Assembly: GCA_037367405.1 (NCBI GenBank)
Contig: JAZKJV010001874.1
Location: 62,001 to 126,000, forward strand
Origin: Ottelia alismoides
Lineage: Eukaryota > Streptophyta > Magnoliopsida > Alismatales > Hydrocharitaceae
DNA length: 64,000 nt
Direction: 5' to 3'
In this document: positions 12,057 through 25,174 of the stretch, piece after piece
How positions within the stretch are numbered: position 1 is the first letter of the stretch
How the letters are laid out: every line of letters begins with the position of its first letter
Made by a program: the position numbers and the translations under genes
Notes under the pieces: model-generated
What the model was told of the DNA's origin: nothing
The model's database searches: none
What the model saw: the letters and a program-made list of their open reading frames with translations, nothing else

Positions 12057-13385
12057 TGATGAATCTCTTATTCTCATTCGTTATTCTTTTTATTTTAGCT
12101 TTATCTTTCAGCAAAAATATCTGTAAATAAAATAAATTACCAATATGCATGCCATTGTTAATATTACATACTTAACATATATTTTCCAAAATAAAGAATA
12201 AAGAGAAAAGAAAAAGAAAGAAGGATGTAATTATGAAATAAATACAGACTGACCCAAACCCTGAGAGAAGGTCAATCATTGACCTGATCGATAAGGAATA
12301 AAGTAGGGGGGATAGGGTCTTTGTATATTCTTCACTCTTCATTATAACATTCCTATATTTTATTCATAAAAGTTCTCAAAATAAATTATTTTCTCAAAAA
12401 AGGTGTACATAAAATTGTATTCTAAATAATAAAAATACTTGTAAAATAAAGTATTATACATAATACAAATAATGCCACCCATAAAAAGACATAAAAGAAC
12501 TTAAAAGATCAACTCCGGCTCCATAAGAAATCATATTCTTCCAAAATCAACTTTATTAGATTTTAAATTAAATTATCTTTCAAATGAAAGTGGTTCCATA
12601 AATTTTGAAGTTATAAGGTAACAATTAACTTTCTGGGTGCATTATATAGTCATGTGCTACCTATACTTATAGATATGTATATTTAATTATTTTTAATTTT
12701 TTATTTATGCATATTGTATTTTAAACACTTGTACATATTCCTAAAAATAAAATAAAAATTAGAAACACAAAATAAAATCCAAAATTCAATGTACAAAAGA
12801 CATGCTTGTATATATTGTATACAATACTTATTTAATACCTTTATTTAAATTGTAAAAATCAAATAAAAATCATTCTATACTCCTCAACTTATTTTGTAAA
12901 TAAATATAATATAAACTACAGGATTTATGTGTAAAAATAATAAAATAAAAATAAAAGAGTAAAATACATAGGTATATTATACCTATACATAGTACCCTAG
13001 ATTGTATATACTATACATAATTTCATAAAAAAATTAAAATCACAAAAAAATATTTGAAAATAATAAAAAATATTTTAATATTTTTATTTTTTAGTTCATT
13101 TACTAATTTATATTCATTTATCTTTGATTTTTTATTTCGATTTTTTTCTATTGGTCCAGCATGGACTGTTGACTCTGATCAACAAGTCCCCCCTTCTTCC
13201 TTTTTCTCTAGGACGTGTTTAGCCACGACTTTTGCCCTATTATGTTGACCCGACCCAATCAAATTGGTCCTCGCTCCTTCATTCCAATTGAACATCTCGG
13301 ATCCCTGATATTCACCCGACCATCATCCTCAATATCTGTGCCTTGGTTCGCGCCTCCCAAATGATTTTTCTCAAACATGGAGGCC

Positions 13386-13393
13386 TATAAAAA
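13386..13393 (+). promoter_or_regulatory. TATA box of solo LTR E
   Basis: TATAAAAA in aggcctataaaaaccc, followed by pyrimidine-rich, GC-richer sequence with CT-rich words such as ccccttcttttttgc, typical of a plant LTR transcription start. A possible poly(A) signal, aataaa, is at 14490-14495 and is repeated in the duplicate. Confidence 0.55.
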
Positions 13394-13982
13394 CCCATTT
13401 ACCCCTTCTTTTTTGCAATCTTTAGCTACTCCACCACCTTCATTGCGTCCAACCCCCTTCCTAGAGTGACAGCATGGTGAGGCAGTAGGGAGTATTTGGA
13501 GACAAGTGAGACCTAGATCTGGCGGCATCTCCACCGTGCTCCGCCACAAGGAGCTCCGCCTTTGGCTGCACCATCTATCGAGGTCTTGACCCTGGAGATT
13601 CTTCTTCTCCATCCCATGCGACATCACACATTCATAGGTACCATTTCTAGCTTCAGTTTGCTCATTTTATGCTTGATCTTTTTCATTCTAAGCGGAGCTC
13701 GTTCTAAGTGGAGCATCCCCTTTCACTCTGTTCACTTGCCCGACCATCCACTCTGACTGACGTATACCTCGCACGACTCGCACTTCGCTTCTACATCTCG
13801 CTCACCGTCCTATCCATCGACTCAACCATCAGGTTGGGTCGAATCTCATGTTGACTCCTTCATCCCAATGTAGGACCTGACCCATCTGCATCTTCCTTCA
13901 TTTATTCGATTATGTAACCCTTTGTCAGAGTTCCCTCTCTGAGCCAACACTTTTTTGTGCAAGACTAGAACTAGAGGACTCC

Positions 13983-15611
13983 TCTCTTGAGGATATTTCA
14001 CACATGTTGCTCATTCAGAATGCTCTAGGAACACGACGCATCTCCAGAACTCACCTTGAAGTCTTGGACCCTTCTGAGCAACCTAGCCGCTGCGGACAGT
14101 CACCAACTCCATTCTCCCCATATGAGCAGCCATGGAGGTCTATGGGACTTCACGTAATCATAGTTTAAAACTCACAGGAGGTGGGTTCCTCCCTGTTCTT
14201 CCAGTCATTCTCAGCATCATTAGATAAGGGGATCTCCCAAATCTAGTCGCACTCGTCCATTCTAGAGACCCCCCTGATTGCCTGATCATCAGAAGGAGTG
14301 GCTCCTAGCCACTCATCGCTGAAGCGAGTATCGTTAGATCATGACCACTCATCTTTGAATGGAGTCTCCTCAGCCATTTGTTCGTGTCGAGCTCGAGCCG
14401 TCAGATCAGAGCAGCGCCACGTGTTGATGCCCCCCCATGGGGATATATTTCATTCTATCCCTTGCTTTTTCCTTTATTTCGCTTTAGTCTAATAAATGTA
14501 TTAAACGGTTAAAAACATTTTGCATTGAGGACCATGTTGTTATCTTTATTTACAGTTTAGTTCATTTGAGTTGTAGTCACGTGTACCTTCACGTGGTTTC
14601 TGGTTTATTTGCATGCTTTATCCTGCATTTCGAACTTGTTATGGAATGAATTTAAGGTTTTGATATTTGCATACCTACCCCTGCGAGCACAGTGTCGAGT
14701 GTTCTGTGTGTTTTGCTTAGATAAATTGCATAATGGCATGTGTTTTAAATTACTTGTTATCTACTAAGCCCTAAGACTCAAAATATTTGCAGAATGGTCT
14801 CTTGAGGATATTTCACACATGTTGCTCATTCAGAATGCTCTAGGAGCACGACGCATCTCCAGAACTCACCTTGAAGTCTTGGACCCTTCTGAGCATCCTA
14901 GCCGCTGCGGACAGTCACCAACTCCATTCTCCCCATATGAGCAGCCATGGAGGTCTATGGGAGTTCACGTAATCATAGTTTAAAACTCACAGGAGGTGGG
15001 TTCCTCCATGTTCTTCCAGTCATTCTCAGCATCATTAGATAAGGGGATCTTCCAAATCTAGTCGCACTCGTCCATTCTAGAGACCCCCCTGATTGCCTGA
15101 TCATCAGAAGGAGTGGCTCCTAGCCACTCATCGCTGAAGCGAGTATCGTTAGATCATGACCACTCATCTTTGAATGGAGTCTCCTCAGCCATTTGTTCGC
15201 GTCAAGCCCGAGCCGTCAGAACAGAGCAGCGCCACGTGTTGATGCCCCCCCATGGGGATATATTTCATTCTATCCCTTGCTTTTTCCTTTATTTCGCTTT
15301 AGTCTAATAAATGTATTAAACGGTTAAAAACATTTTGCATTGAGGACCATGTGTTATCTTTATTTGCAGTTTAGTTCATTTGAGTTGTAGTCACGTGTAC
15401 CTTCACGTGGTTTCTGGTTTATTTGCATGCTTTATCCTGCATTTCGAACTTGTTATGGAATGAATTTAAGGTTTTGATATTTGCATACCTACCCCTGCGA
15501 GCACAGTGTCGAGTGTTCTGTGTGTTTTGCTTGGATAAATTGCATAATGGCATGTGTTTTAAATTACTTGTTATCTACTAAGCCCTAAGACTCAAAATAT
15601 TTGCAGAATGG
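13983..15611 (+). repeat. 815-bp tandem direct duplication inside solo LTR E
   Basis: 13983-14797 and 14798-15611 are near-identical, both starting tctcttgaggatatttcac. I see only a handful of differences by eye (for example aacacgacg/agcacgacg, and one T lost near 15350). The duplication includes the segment with the candidate poly(A) signal aataaatg. Confidence 0.9.
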
Positions 15612-16548
15612 TCCCTATAAACTATTTTAGTTGCTTGTCTTTTATTAATTGCAATAAATAGTAAATTAACTTCAAAAATTGCCTAATAATTACTTGTAGT
15701 TTCTAATTGCATGTTTGCTTGTTGATTTTCATTCATATTCTATTATTAAAAATTCAAAAAAGTAAAAAAAAACCCTTGTTTGTCACAGAAAATCCATAAA
15801 AATTTGAAAAATCATTGAAAATTCTTTAAAAATTAGTGTAGTTGCAATTTATTACCTTTTAGCTCCTACATAAATTTTGTTGAAAAATATTTTACGAAAA
15901 CCTGAAAATTTGTAAAACATTTGAAAACTTATAAAAATCATATAAAATCATAAAGAATCCAAAATTTTTGATTTCAGTCCTTGTTTGTAGATATTTTCTT
16001 CTGATTCATCATAAATTCACTTCCAAGAATTTTGAGCCTTTTACCTATTTCCAATTTGCAAACCTTCTTGGTTATCAGTGTTTTCCTATTTTTTCACAAT
16101 TCAATTTTAAAAAATCATAAAAACATTTGAAGAATGCCTAAAATTTCCAAAAACTTTACAAAATACATAAAGCCCAAAAATATTTTTACTTTAATTTTCT
16201 GAGCATTTTTTACCCTTTTGAAAAATACAAAAAGATTGTGTGTGTGCATAGTTTTTATCTCTTGTTCTTATTTCCCTTACTTTAAAAAATTAAAAATTTG
16301 AAAAATTATAAACCATTAAAAAACAATAAAAATCTCTTGATTTCTGAAATCGACTACTTAGTTTATAATTGTACTCCTGGAGCTCGACCCTGGTCGTAAA
16401 ACCAGGTTAATAAAAGTAGCAAAACTGCTCATTTTTCTCTAATTGATTCATTAGTGGTTTATTTTTTCGATTGATCGATTTGGTTGATTTAGGACAATGA
16501 CACTTGCTTAATTTAATCCACCTTAAGCAGCTCAATACTCGATCACCA

Positions 16549-18480
16549 ATCACCGACGTGCTCCTAACGAGATCGGAGAAGTAAGGTGGTTCTAGGAACC
16601 TCCGGCGAGCTCCAAATTCACCCCTAGCTGCATTGGGGTTTCAAAGACCAGATAGGACACACCTGGATCGATGGAAAAGTGCCACAACCCATTGGAGAGT
16701 AAAATGGACGTGAGGAGGGTTGTGGCAGAGGTACTCCGGCAAGGTGATGGAGGTGGAGCATTGGGATCTTGCTCTAGGAGGAGGCAAGTTGAGTGGAGTG
16801 TGGTGGGGCATAGGGGAAGAGATATGAAATGAAGTGGTGGTGTTTGGTAGGTCGAAGCACAGGCATTGCATAGTGGCGACTTCGTTGGGCTAGCCTTCAG
16901 CGAAATATGAATTTGGTATTTTACGCTAAGGTGAAGGATTAGAGATAAAACTAAATGCAAGGAATGAAAATATAACCTAAAATCTACCTGGAAATAACAG
17001 AAAAAAATACCTCAAGTAGCATAAGCTATGAGATGGAGAACCTCACGGGTAAGGTGGTTGGAGATGATTGAACTGGCCATCGCCCTGCTTCCTCGATCAA
17101 ACGAAGCGCTAGGTGAGCTCCCTATCATAGAGCTTGAGCCTAGGAGTGTAAAAGGAGGAGAGAAAAGGGAGCTAAGGGGATTCAAAATTCAAATGAAGGA
17201 GAAGGTGGTCTTTTGTACATGCGATTAGATAGGGCGAAGAATCGAGGTGGAACAGGCAAATCAGTGATGCGCTCCTCGATGCATTGAGCACGTGTGATAG
17301 AGGAAGATTGAGGGAAAATGTAGAAGAAACCATTCCCAATCAATGCTTGCATTGATGGGAGAAAGAGAGAGAAAATGGGGTCAAACACTATGTCTGACAA
17401 AACTACATGCTAGTTAAATAGTTGACCGAAGTTAACTAAAGGTACAACGTGGTTGGTCCATGTGGATCAACCAGAAAAAAATTGACCCCAAATTATTTGT
17501 AAAATCAATAATAAATAATACACGATTTTATTAAAATAAATTTATAAATAAAAAATATTTATTATTTTCTATAGTAGTTTAATATGATTTTTATTTATTT
17601 TTAAGCCTTTATTTATTATAAGTCACTTTTTGGTTTCATTTATAAGTATATTTACCTATGTTTTAAGTATTTTATTTTTATTTTGTATTTTTAATTTTGT
17701 TATTTTATTCTATTATTTTATAAAATTATAACTTATTTTTATATACATAATTATATTTTTATTATATTTTTTATGATATTATATGTACACTTAAATGAAT
17801 AGGGGTATATAATATATATGTATAAGTATAGGTATTTTATCTATGTATTTCGTATATGTACTTTATTTTATGTTTTTTTATGGTCTTATTTGATTTTAAG
17901 TATATACAAGTGTTATAAATAAAATAACAAAGAATAAGTAAAATGAATATTTTATTCATGTATACTATACAATAAGAGTCCAGACCCTAACTTTCATACT
18001 TTAACTCTAAATTAAATGAAACCACCTTCATTAAATAGCTAATTGAAAGTTATATGCAATTAAAGATTTTGATATATTTTGAGTTTTTATTTAGGAGATA
18101 TGGGTCTGGGAAGTTGGGATTTTAGCTTTTTATTCAGAGTATAAAATGAACATTGTATATTATTTTTGTGTAAACTCAATTTTGTATTTTTGTATATATT
18201 ATTATCTATAACTTTCATGTACAAAATTTATTTATTGAGGTATAAAAGATGGAAAATAAAATAGGTCAATGAAATTTTAATGGATTTTTGGCCCTTATCT
18301 CCCCTACTTTATTCCTTGTCGACCCAATCATCAAGATGCCTAGGTCTCAGAGTTTCATAAAATACCTTTAGCAATTTATACTTTTTCTTTTCTCTTCTTT
18401 ATTCTATAATTTTGGCATTAAAAATAGTATTTTACATACAATAAATGGAATAAATAATTAATGTTAATTTGTATAAAATA
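16549..18480 (-). repeat. 3' LTR of A, second part
   Basis: It resumes after E with gagatcggagaagtaaggtg, matching 58050 onward, and continues past the point where the 5' LTR copy is deleted. It then shows the family outer-LTR words cttatctcccctacttta and ataattttggcatta near 18295-18420, but the terminal attcatca is missing. The sequence passes into interior-type DNA at about 18450-18520. Confidence 0.65.
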
Positions 18481-19157
18481 ATGTTTTTATAAACAATTTT
18501 TTAGAATAAAAAAGTGGTACAAATATTTTCATGGGAGTGCATTAGTTATTTACAAGAATTAGGGTTTTTACGAATTTACATGAGGAATTATTTTTATACA
18601 TACATATATACAGTTGGTGAAAAGTATCTATTTATTAAGGTGATGCATATATCCCTCAAACTTATTTGAAAAACATTTAACAAACAATTTTGAAAACTAT
18701 AGTCAAAATAATTTTTGCTCAAAATTTTTACAAACATTTTAAAATCATTTTGCAAAGATGTTTCAAACAATATAAAGAGATTTTTCAGTATATTTTTGCA
18801 ACCATTTTCAAAATCATTTGCAAATAGGTTTTAAAAAGATTTCTATTTTACACAAAGGAAATAAATTTTTACAAACAAAATATTTTTACAAAGGTTGAAA
18901 ATATTTAACAAAATATTTATCAAATAGTTTTCAAAAAATTTTCAAAACGATTTTCAAACTATTTTTCAACATTTTGCAAAAAATATTTTTACCTAATTTA
19001 TTAATTAGTATATACAAAAAGAATTTGAGGAATAATAACCATCTGTTTACTAATTGATTTAATGAATTGTATATGTATATATAGTATTTTAACCATACTT
19101 ATTAAAAATACGAAAGTATAAGTTATGGCTACAGTATATATGGAGTATATACGACCC
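18481..19157 (-). other. Element A AT-rich interior tract
   Basis: It aligns with 30190-30790 of B and 46850-47460 of C, including ttttgaaaactatagtc and the many ttttcaaa-type words. No coding potential is visible. Confidence 0.6.
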
Positions 19158-19634
19158 CATATACTTAGCTTGAGCTATGTCCTAATAGACTAGAGATTAA
19201 AAGAGAAGACATAACTCGTACTGAGTATATAAAAGCTTAAAGAATAAATGAATGAAGAAATGAATGAATGAGAAGTCCACCATCCAACCTATACTTAGGA
19301 TGAAATAATCCTAAGTATAGCTGACTATACACAAGTTAGGGAGGATCAAGGATGGGAATGAGCAAATCACTACTCAAATTGTTTCCCCCTATACTTTGGG
19401 TATGATATCCCTAAGTATGAACAAGAAGAAAAGATAGTGAAGGGGGTCAATGAATGAAAAAATCGAGGTACACACCCCCTATACTTAGGACAAAATACAT
19501 CCTAGGTATAGTAATGACGAATGGATGACACCTTTTTAGAAGAAAAAGGAAATTGAAAATGGAAAGAAGAAAAGATCAAATATCACTCAACTCATCCAAC
19601 TCCCCTATACTTAGGACAGAGTACGTCCTAAGTA
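19158..19634 (-). repeat. Hairpin array with PPT-like arms, element A
   Basis: A larger inverted repeat at about 19158-19230 (atacttagcttgagctatgt pairing with acataactcgtactgagtat) is followed by four short hairpins at 19289-19320, 19389-19420, 19479-19511 and 19605-19634. Each short hairpin has arms of the type ctatacttagg/cctaagtatag around a loop of about 8-12 bases. In the sense (minus) direction the 3' arm usually runs into a G-run, giving AAGTATAGGGG, like the family polypurine tract. The array lies directly downstream of the gag-protease frame, at the same place as in B and C. Confidence 0.85.
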
Positions 19635-19739
19635 ATGCAAAACACACAGAATGAGGTGGATGCACAAAAATGGTAGTGGATGTAAAAAGAGGTGGATTTA
19701 CAGAGATCAAAAAGTTTGAAAGCGAACCTTCTTGCATGA

Positions 19740-21260
19740 TCACTTAGTAATGGATCTGACAAGGTGCATGTCGATATCAGGGTCATCAACAGACATAAAC
19801 CAATCAGGATCAATCGGACGAAGATCCTTAGCGATATCAAAGCAGAAAGGCACGAACTGGTCAGTGGAAGTAGTGTGTTCGTGCTCAGCCTTGGGAGTCT
19901 CAACTAGGTCAGAACAAAAAGGAACGAACTCATATATGGAAGTAGTCAGGTCAAGTTCATCCTTTGAGGTATGAACTAGGTCATCATCAAAAGGCACGAA
20001 TTTATTTATGAAAGCAATAAGAACGAATTCGACCTATTCAGTCTCTACTAAGTCTATCCTATGCTCTAAAGTGTCAATCGTGTAAATCTCACAGATATCA
20101 TCAATGCATCTCCACTCACCAGAATGGGGAACTCCAAGCTCTATTCTTTCTAGCTCTTCCTCATCAAAGAGGAATCCTTGAGTCTTGGAATCATCCATCA
20201 CAAAGCAAAATTCTCTGGTATCAGCATCAAAATCATAGTCCTCAGGGTCGGCTAACACAAGAATATTCTTGTGGGATGCAGGTCTCCGGTTAACAATGGA
20301 TGCAGTGATCAACACCTCGCTCCCAACATTAGAACGGAAGCGGATCTCTCCATATCCATATCAATAACGGTTCTCGTAGAGGCGAGAAAAGGTCATCCCA
20401 AGATGATCAGAGGATGCTCCACATGGGTGGAGGTCTCCATGGGCAATATGACAAAGCCAGCAGTAAAGCTCATGCCCTAAATCTGAATGACAACATTCTC
20501 AAGAATACCCTTCAGTCTCTTTATTGATCCATCAGCGAATTGGACAATCATCCTGGTTTTATTGAGAGGCACAAGTGAAGAGACTGTACCAGCGAGAAGG
20601 TTATTATATTAGTTGAATCATCGCCGTCAAGAAGAGTGTGGTCACAAGAATAGTCAGAAATTGTTCAACTCACAAGAGGTGTGATAGTGTTCCCTTTCCA
20701 AGTATGTGGACGGTGAGAGATGGCATGGGCAGTGGCCATGGTCAAGATGTGTTGCTCAGATTTGCTCCTTCATTTTCTCTTCTTCGGTTTAGGAACATAT
20801 AATTGGATCATGGCCTGGTGACGTGGGGCCTCAATAATGTCATGAATAGTTTCCACCACTTCTGGTTCAGTTAACATTTTTTGAAATTTTGGACCTCCTC
20901 CATACAATCTCTCATAGGAATCCTCAAATGAACCCATATCATCAAATGGTAAAGTGACATTATGGCTCTTATTTAAGCTAGTGAGGTCATCTATCCTCTG
21001 TCTCATTTGCTCCATCATCTAGGTCAAGTGCTCAAGAGTGGACTCCATGAGAGGTGACTCCAACAGGTCAGTCTCGGGTGAGTGGAATGGTGGAAGATGT
21101 GAGGGTGTATAAGGTAAGTAAAATAGGTCTAACATCATGGTTAAGGCGGATATGTACAAAAAAAGTTAGGAGCAAAGTCCTCCTAGTAAAATGGAGGTGG
21201 GCCGGCTGGAGGGTATGAGAGATACGTAAAGTCCGGATAAAAATCACTCCAGTCGGCCAT
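19740..21260 (-). pseudogene. gag-pro: gag-protease polyprotein of A (broken)
   Basis: It starts at 21260 with MADWSDFYPDF, the family start, and ends after RSITK at 19740. It retains the Y/P-rich N-terminus, a helical segment, the basic cluster PKPKKRK, traces of the retropepsin (LLDG is kept but the following G-A is lost) and the tail. The tail contains three copies of a 24-residue repeat: KFVPFDDD, EFVPFCSD and QFVPFCFD. In-frame stops and at least one frameshift disable it. In the retroelement life cycle Gag would form the particle and the protease would cleave it. No RT or integrase follows. The neighbours are the hairpin array downstream and the leader, interrupted by element B, upstream. 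Confidence 0.75.
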
Positions 21261-21406
21261 ATCCAAACCAAAAGGAAATGATCGGGAGAGCATGATGGTC
21301 AAGTCAAGAAATGTAAGAAAAAGGTGCAAATGCACAGTAAACATCGAGTATTCACACAAACAATCACAAACTACTATACACAAAACAAACCCCTACATTC
21401 ACCAAC
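21261..21406 (-). other. Element A leader fragment, left of B
   Basis: It matches the start of the B and C leaders (acaatcacaaactactatac-type words). It ends at CCAAC (21402-21406), one copy of the target duplication made by B. Confidence 0.65.
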
Positions 21407-24400
21407 TATTGAACAGGGTTTTTCACGGGTCTAAAATACGTCTCACACAAGGTGGAGACGTAGTCGCTGTGGCGACCCACGAGAAACCCCGATTCAAACA
21501 ACAATTAACCCACAACAGATGATCAAACAATGAAAAGCACTGTGGAGTTAAAATTTATTATAACTCTACAAATATGTGTATAGTGCAAGTAATGTAGAGG
21601 TCGAACACAAGGAACAAGTAGGTAGATCACGACAATGAATGCTCGAAAATAAATGTGATGTGTTTGTCTATATGTGTGTTATTTTGTGGGTTTTAAATTT
21701 ATATTTTTTATTTTTTATTTTATATTTTTATCTTTGATTTTATAAATTATTGATTTTATTTTTTATTTTATATTTTTAATATTTTATTTTTTTCTAATAT
21801 ATATAAAACTATATGAAGAGTAGATACACAAGATATGTAACAGAGATAGTATATATAAAAAACTAGGTAAAAATAGTCAAAATATAGGAAACCAAGTATT
21901 TCGTCTTTTTAATTTTTTTCAAATGTTTTTGTGATATTCTATATTTTTCTATTTTTTTGGTATTTTTAAAATCCAAAAATACTCAAAACAGGGAATAAAA
22001 TATATACCTGAAATTAGATAGGAGAAAAAATATCAAACATAGTCAAAAATTCTTAGAATTAATTTTAAAATAAAAATAATAATAAAAAGAAATTATAGAA
22101 ACGAAGATTATATTTTTGGGATTTTTAAGGATTTTTTAAATTTTTATAAAAGTTTTATGGGTTTTTCTATTTTTATGGGTTTTCTTTTATATTTTTTACT
22201 GATTTTTGGTCTGAAAGTTAAACATGCATAAATAAGAAAAATATATTTTTGGGGGAATTTTTCAAAAATGTTTTATAATTTTTATGTATTTTCTTTTGCA
22301 AATAGGGACAAAAGGACTCTTTTTCATTTTTTATAATTCAAAATGCAAAATAAAAATATGTGCTTGAATGTACAATGCAACAGGAGACTATGCATATTTT
22401 GGTGGATTTTTTTGAGTTTTATATATGCATGAAATAAAAAGAAACAACAAAAGGAAAATGCAACACTATCAGGGGTATTTCTGTAAATAAATAAAAGTGC
22501 AAGGACCAAGCTACAAATTCACCAAAAATACATAATTGGAATAAAATATTACATGACCAATCAGAAATAATTAAAGCTTCGAGGGCCTTCCTGCAAATGC
22601 ACCAAAATCACGTGTTTTGAACATGTGCTCCACTAGTAGGGACTGAGACGTAATTACTGTAAACATGGGGGCTTTATTGCAAAATATCAAAAAGTTTTAA
22701 CTTGATTTAATAGTTTCAGGACTAAACCTAAATAACCAAAAGCCAAAGGGCCCAGCCGCAAAAATGCCACCTCATGTGAAGCATCACGTGGGGCGTCGTG
22801 GCCAGGACCAAAAAGTGATTTCTAGAAAGGTTGGGGGCCTTAATGTAAAATTTACAAAACTTATAAAACAATAGAGGAAAGTTTACATCCTAATATTAAA
22901 TACAAAATTTTGTGGGGGCAGGAGTGCAGAATACTCACGCTTAAGGTGTGAACGGACGGATGAATGTCGTCACTAATCCACGTGGCAGAATAGGGAAGCG
23001 CGATGCCGGTTCCTTGTGGACAGCCCAGATTAAAACGTGCATTGGAGATCTAACAGTTGTGAAGGACTTGATCCTGCAGTAGCTGCTCGCTTGGAGGATC
23101 GGGGGCAGATCTGACGGTGCAGGGTTGATCAGGAAGAACGCTCGAAGAACTCGACCTTGGCGAATTCGAATCGGCCAAAGCTCGAATCTCTGTGCACCTC
23201 GGACTCCCCCGACGGGAATGATCAGTTCCTGTGGCTTCTTCACGTCGCCCAGGGGCTTCAATGGTGGCTGGAGACCAAGGAATGGTCCCAGGGGGTTTGA
23301 TCTAGCTCCAACGGACCTGGGCGAACTTTTTTTGGCGCAATCTGAGGCTCAGGCGCCAACTTCAGATCCTGCAAAGACAACTGCAAATGCACAATACCAG
23401 GAGGCAGAGATCTGGCCATTATTGGTGAAAGATTGGTGCGTGGCAAAGTGGTTGTGGTGACCGGAGCCCAAGAGTTCCGGTGAAGGTGTTTGATTTAAAT
23501 CTAAGCTAACGCAACCGATAAAACACGTATTAAAAAGTATAGAATGAACACTAGCCCTACATCTAATTAAAGAACAAAGAAAAATGAAAGTAAAAATGAC
23601 CTCGAGCGACCATAGGTCTCGAGATGAAACCTCGATGCCGGAGGCCGACGAAGGCAGTGGAGCGACCGCTCCCTAGATCAATCTAAAGGATCCCATTGAA
23701 TGTTGTTACCATTCCCTCTTCATCGCATGCCTTAGGAGAGAAGAAAGTGATCAAAAGAGGTTTAAAATTCAAATGAGGAAGAGGGGAGGTTTTTGTACAA
23801 GGTTGGTCAAGCGGCTCAAAGAATGAGGCGTAGCGATCTTGGCAGCGATCCAAATATCAAAAACATCCCTGGGCGTGAATCATTGATAAGTGGGGATGAA
23901 AAGTCAAGAAGGGAGCATAGCCAAACTGTGAAAGGTGTGTCCTCGAAAAATAGTCAAGACGGGAGCATAGCCAAATGATGAAAGGTGTGTCCTCGAAAAA
24001 TCCACGAAGTCGGGACAAAAACACGTCTGACAAAGGACATGTGGACCAACTAGAAAAATCTTGGCAAAAAGATTTGTAAATTAAATTTAAAATAATAAAC
24101 GAAATTATTAATTTTAGGATATAAATTAAAAAAATATTATTTTTTGAATTATTTTATTATGATTTTTATTTATTTTTTAGAGGTTTAGAATTACAAGTTG
24201 CTTTTTAAGGCTATATATAGGTATATTTATCTATATATTTTAATTTTAATTATAATTTTTTTACTATTTTATAAATCTATAACTTATTCTTATAAACTTC
24301 AATATTTTTTAATTTATTTTTACGGCGTTTTATATACAATAAAATAAATAGATGTATAATCTATATAGGTTTACTTATAGGTATTTCATTTATGTATTTT

Positions 24401-25160
24401 ATACAAGTATTTATTTTTATATTTTCTTGATGTTTTTATTCCAATTTTAATATACACATATCTTATAAATAATATTTACAAAATTATAAAAATAATGAAT
24501 AATAAATAAAATGAATATTTTAATCGGTACAAGTATACAATAGGGGTCCAAAACCTAACTTTCAAACCGTAACTCCAAAAAATATGAAACCTTCATTAAA
24601 TAGCTTATTAAAAGCTATATACAACTAAAGATGATTTTGATATATTTTGAGTTTTTTATTTGAGAGATATGGGTCTGGAAAGTTCGGATTTTGGAAAGTT
24701 ATTCTAAGTATCTCTTCTTATTTGTATATTATTTTTGTATGAAATCAATTTTGTATTTTTCTATATTTAATTATCTACAACTTTTAGGTTCAAAGTTTAT
24801 TTATTTGAAGCATAAAATGTGGAATTAAAAATAGATCCCAAAATGAATAAAAAATGAATTAAATGAAAGGAATTTTTATTGGTTTTTGGCCCTAATCTCC
24901 CCCTACTTTATTTCTTATTGACCTAGTCATCGAGATGCCGAGGTCTCAGGGTTTCAGGTCATAAAATATTTTCAATATTTTATTCTTTTTATTTTATTTT
25001 CTTTATTCTATAATTTTGGCTTTAAAAACTGTATTTTATACACTACTTACACAATGATGCATGGATGATAAAATGCATGAATTAAGCCTATTTACAAGCA
25101 TTTACTAGGGTTTTTAAGGCCAAAATGATAGAATAAAGATGATGAAATAGAGATTCATCA
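21407..25160 (-). repeat. 3' LTR of B
   Basis: It starts tattgaacagggttttt (5' copy: tgttaacagggttttt) and ends gattcatca. It keeps a block at about 22935-23617, GC-rich, that the 5' copy has lost. It also has a 55-base tandem duplication at about 23890-24000 (gggagcatagccaaa...tcctcgaaaaat twice). It carries ggtcgaacacaagga at about 21600. Confidence 0.9.
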
Positions 25161-25174
25161 TCCCCTATACTTGC
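25161..25174 (-). other. Polypurine tract of B
   Basis: The minus strand reads CAAGTATAGGGGA immediately before the LTR start TGATGAATC. This is the expected primer for plus-strand DNA. It matches the C tract AAAGTATAGGGGGA. Confidence 0.8.

Larger units (their letters stand above)
12057..16548 (+). mobile_element. Solo LTR E, opposite orientation, with internal tandem duplication
   Basis: It interrupts the A LTR between ggagatcga and tcaccgacgtg. It begins TGATGAATCTC and ends tcgatcacca. Flanking 5-mers ATCGA and ATCAC are a poor duplication (3 of 5). It is in plus orientation, the only one here: near 12290 it carries the complement of the cttatctccccctacttta words that lie near the outer end of the B, C and I LTRs. 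It is 4492 bp long, of which 815 come from a tandem duplication. A good TATA box sits at 13386. No PBS or coding region adjoins, so it is a solo LTR. Confidence 0.65.

Noticed and set aside
19628..20480. Several plus and minus frames of 70-93 codons considered as separate genes
   Set aside because: They are pieces or shadows of the single broken gag-protease frame of element A.
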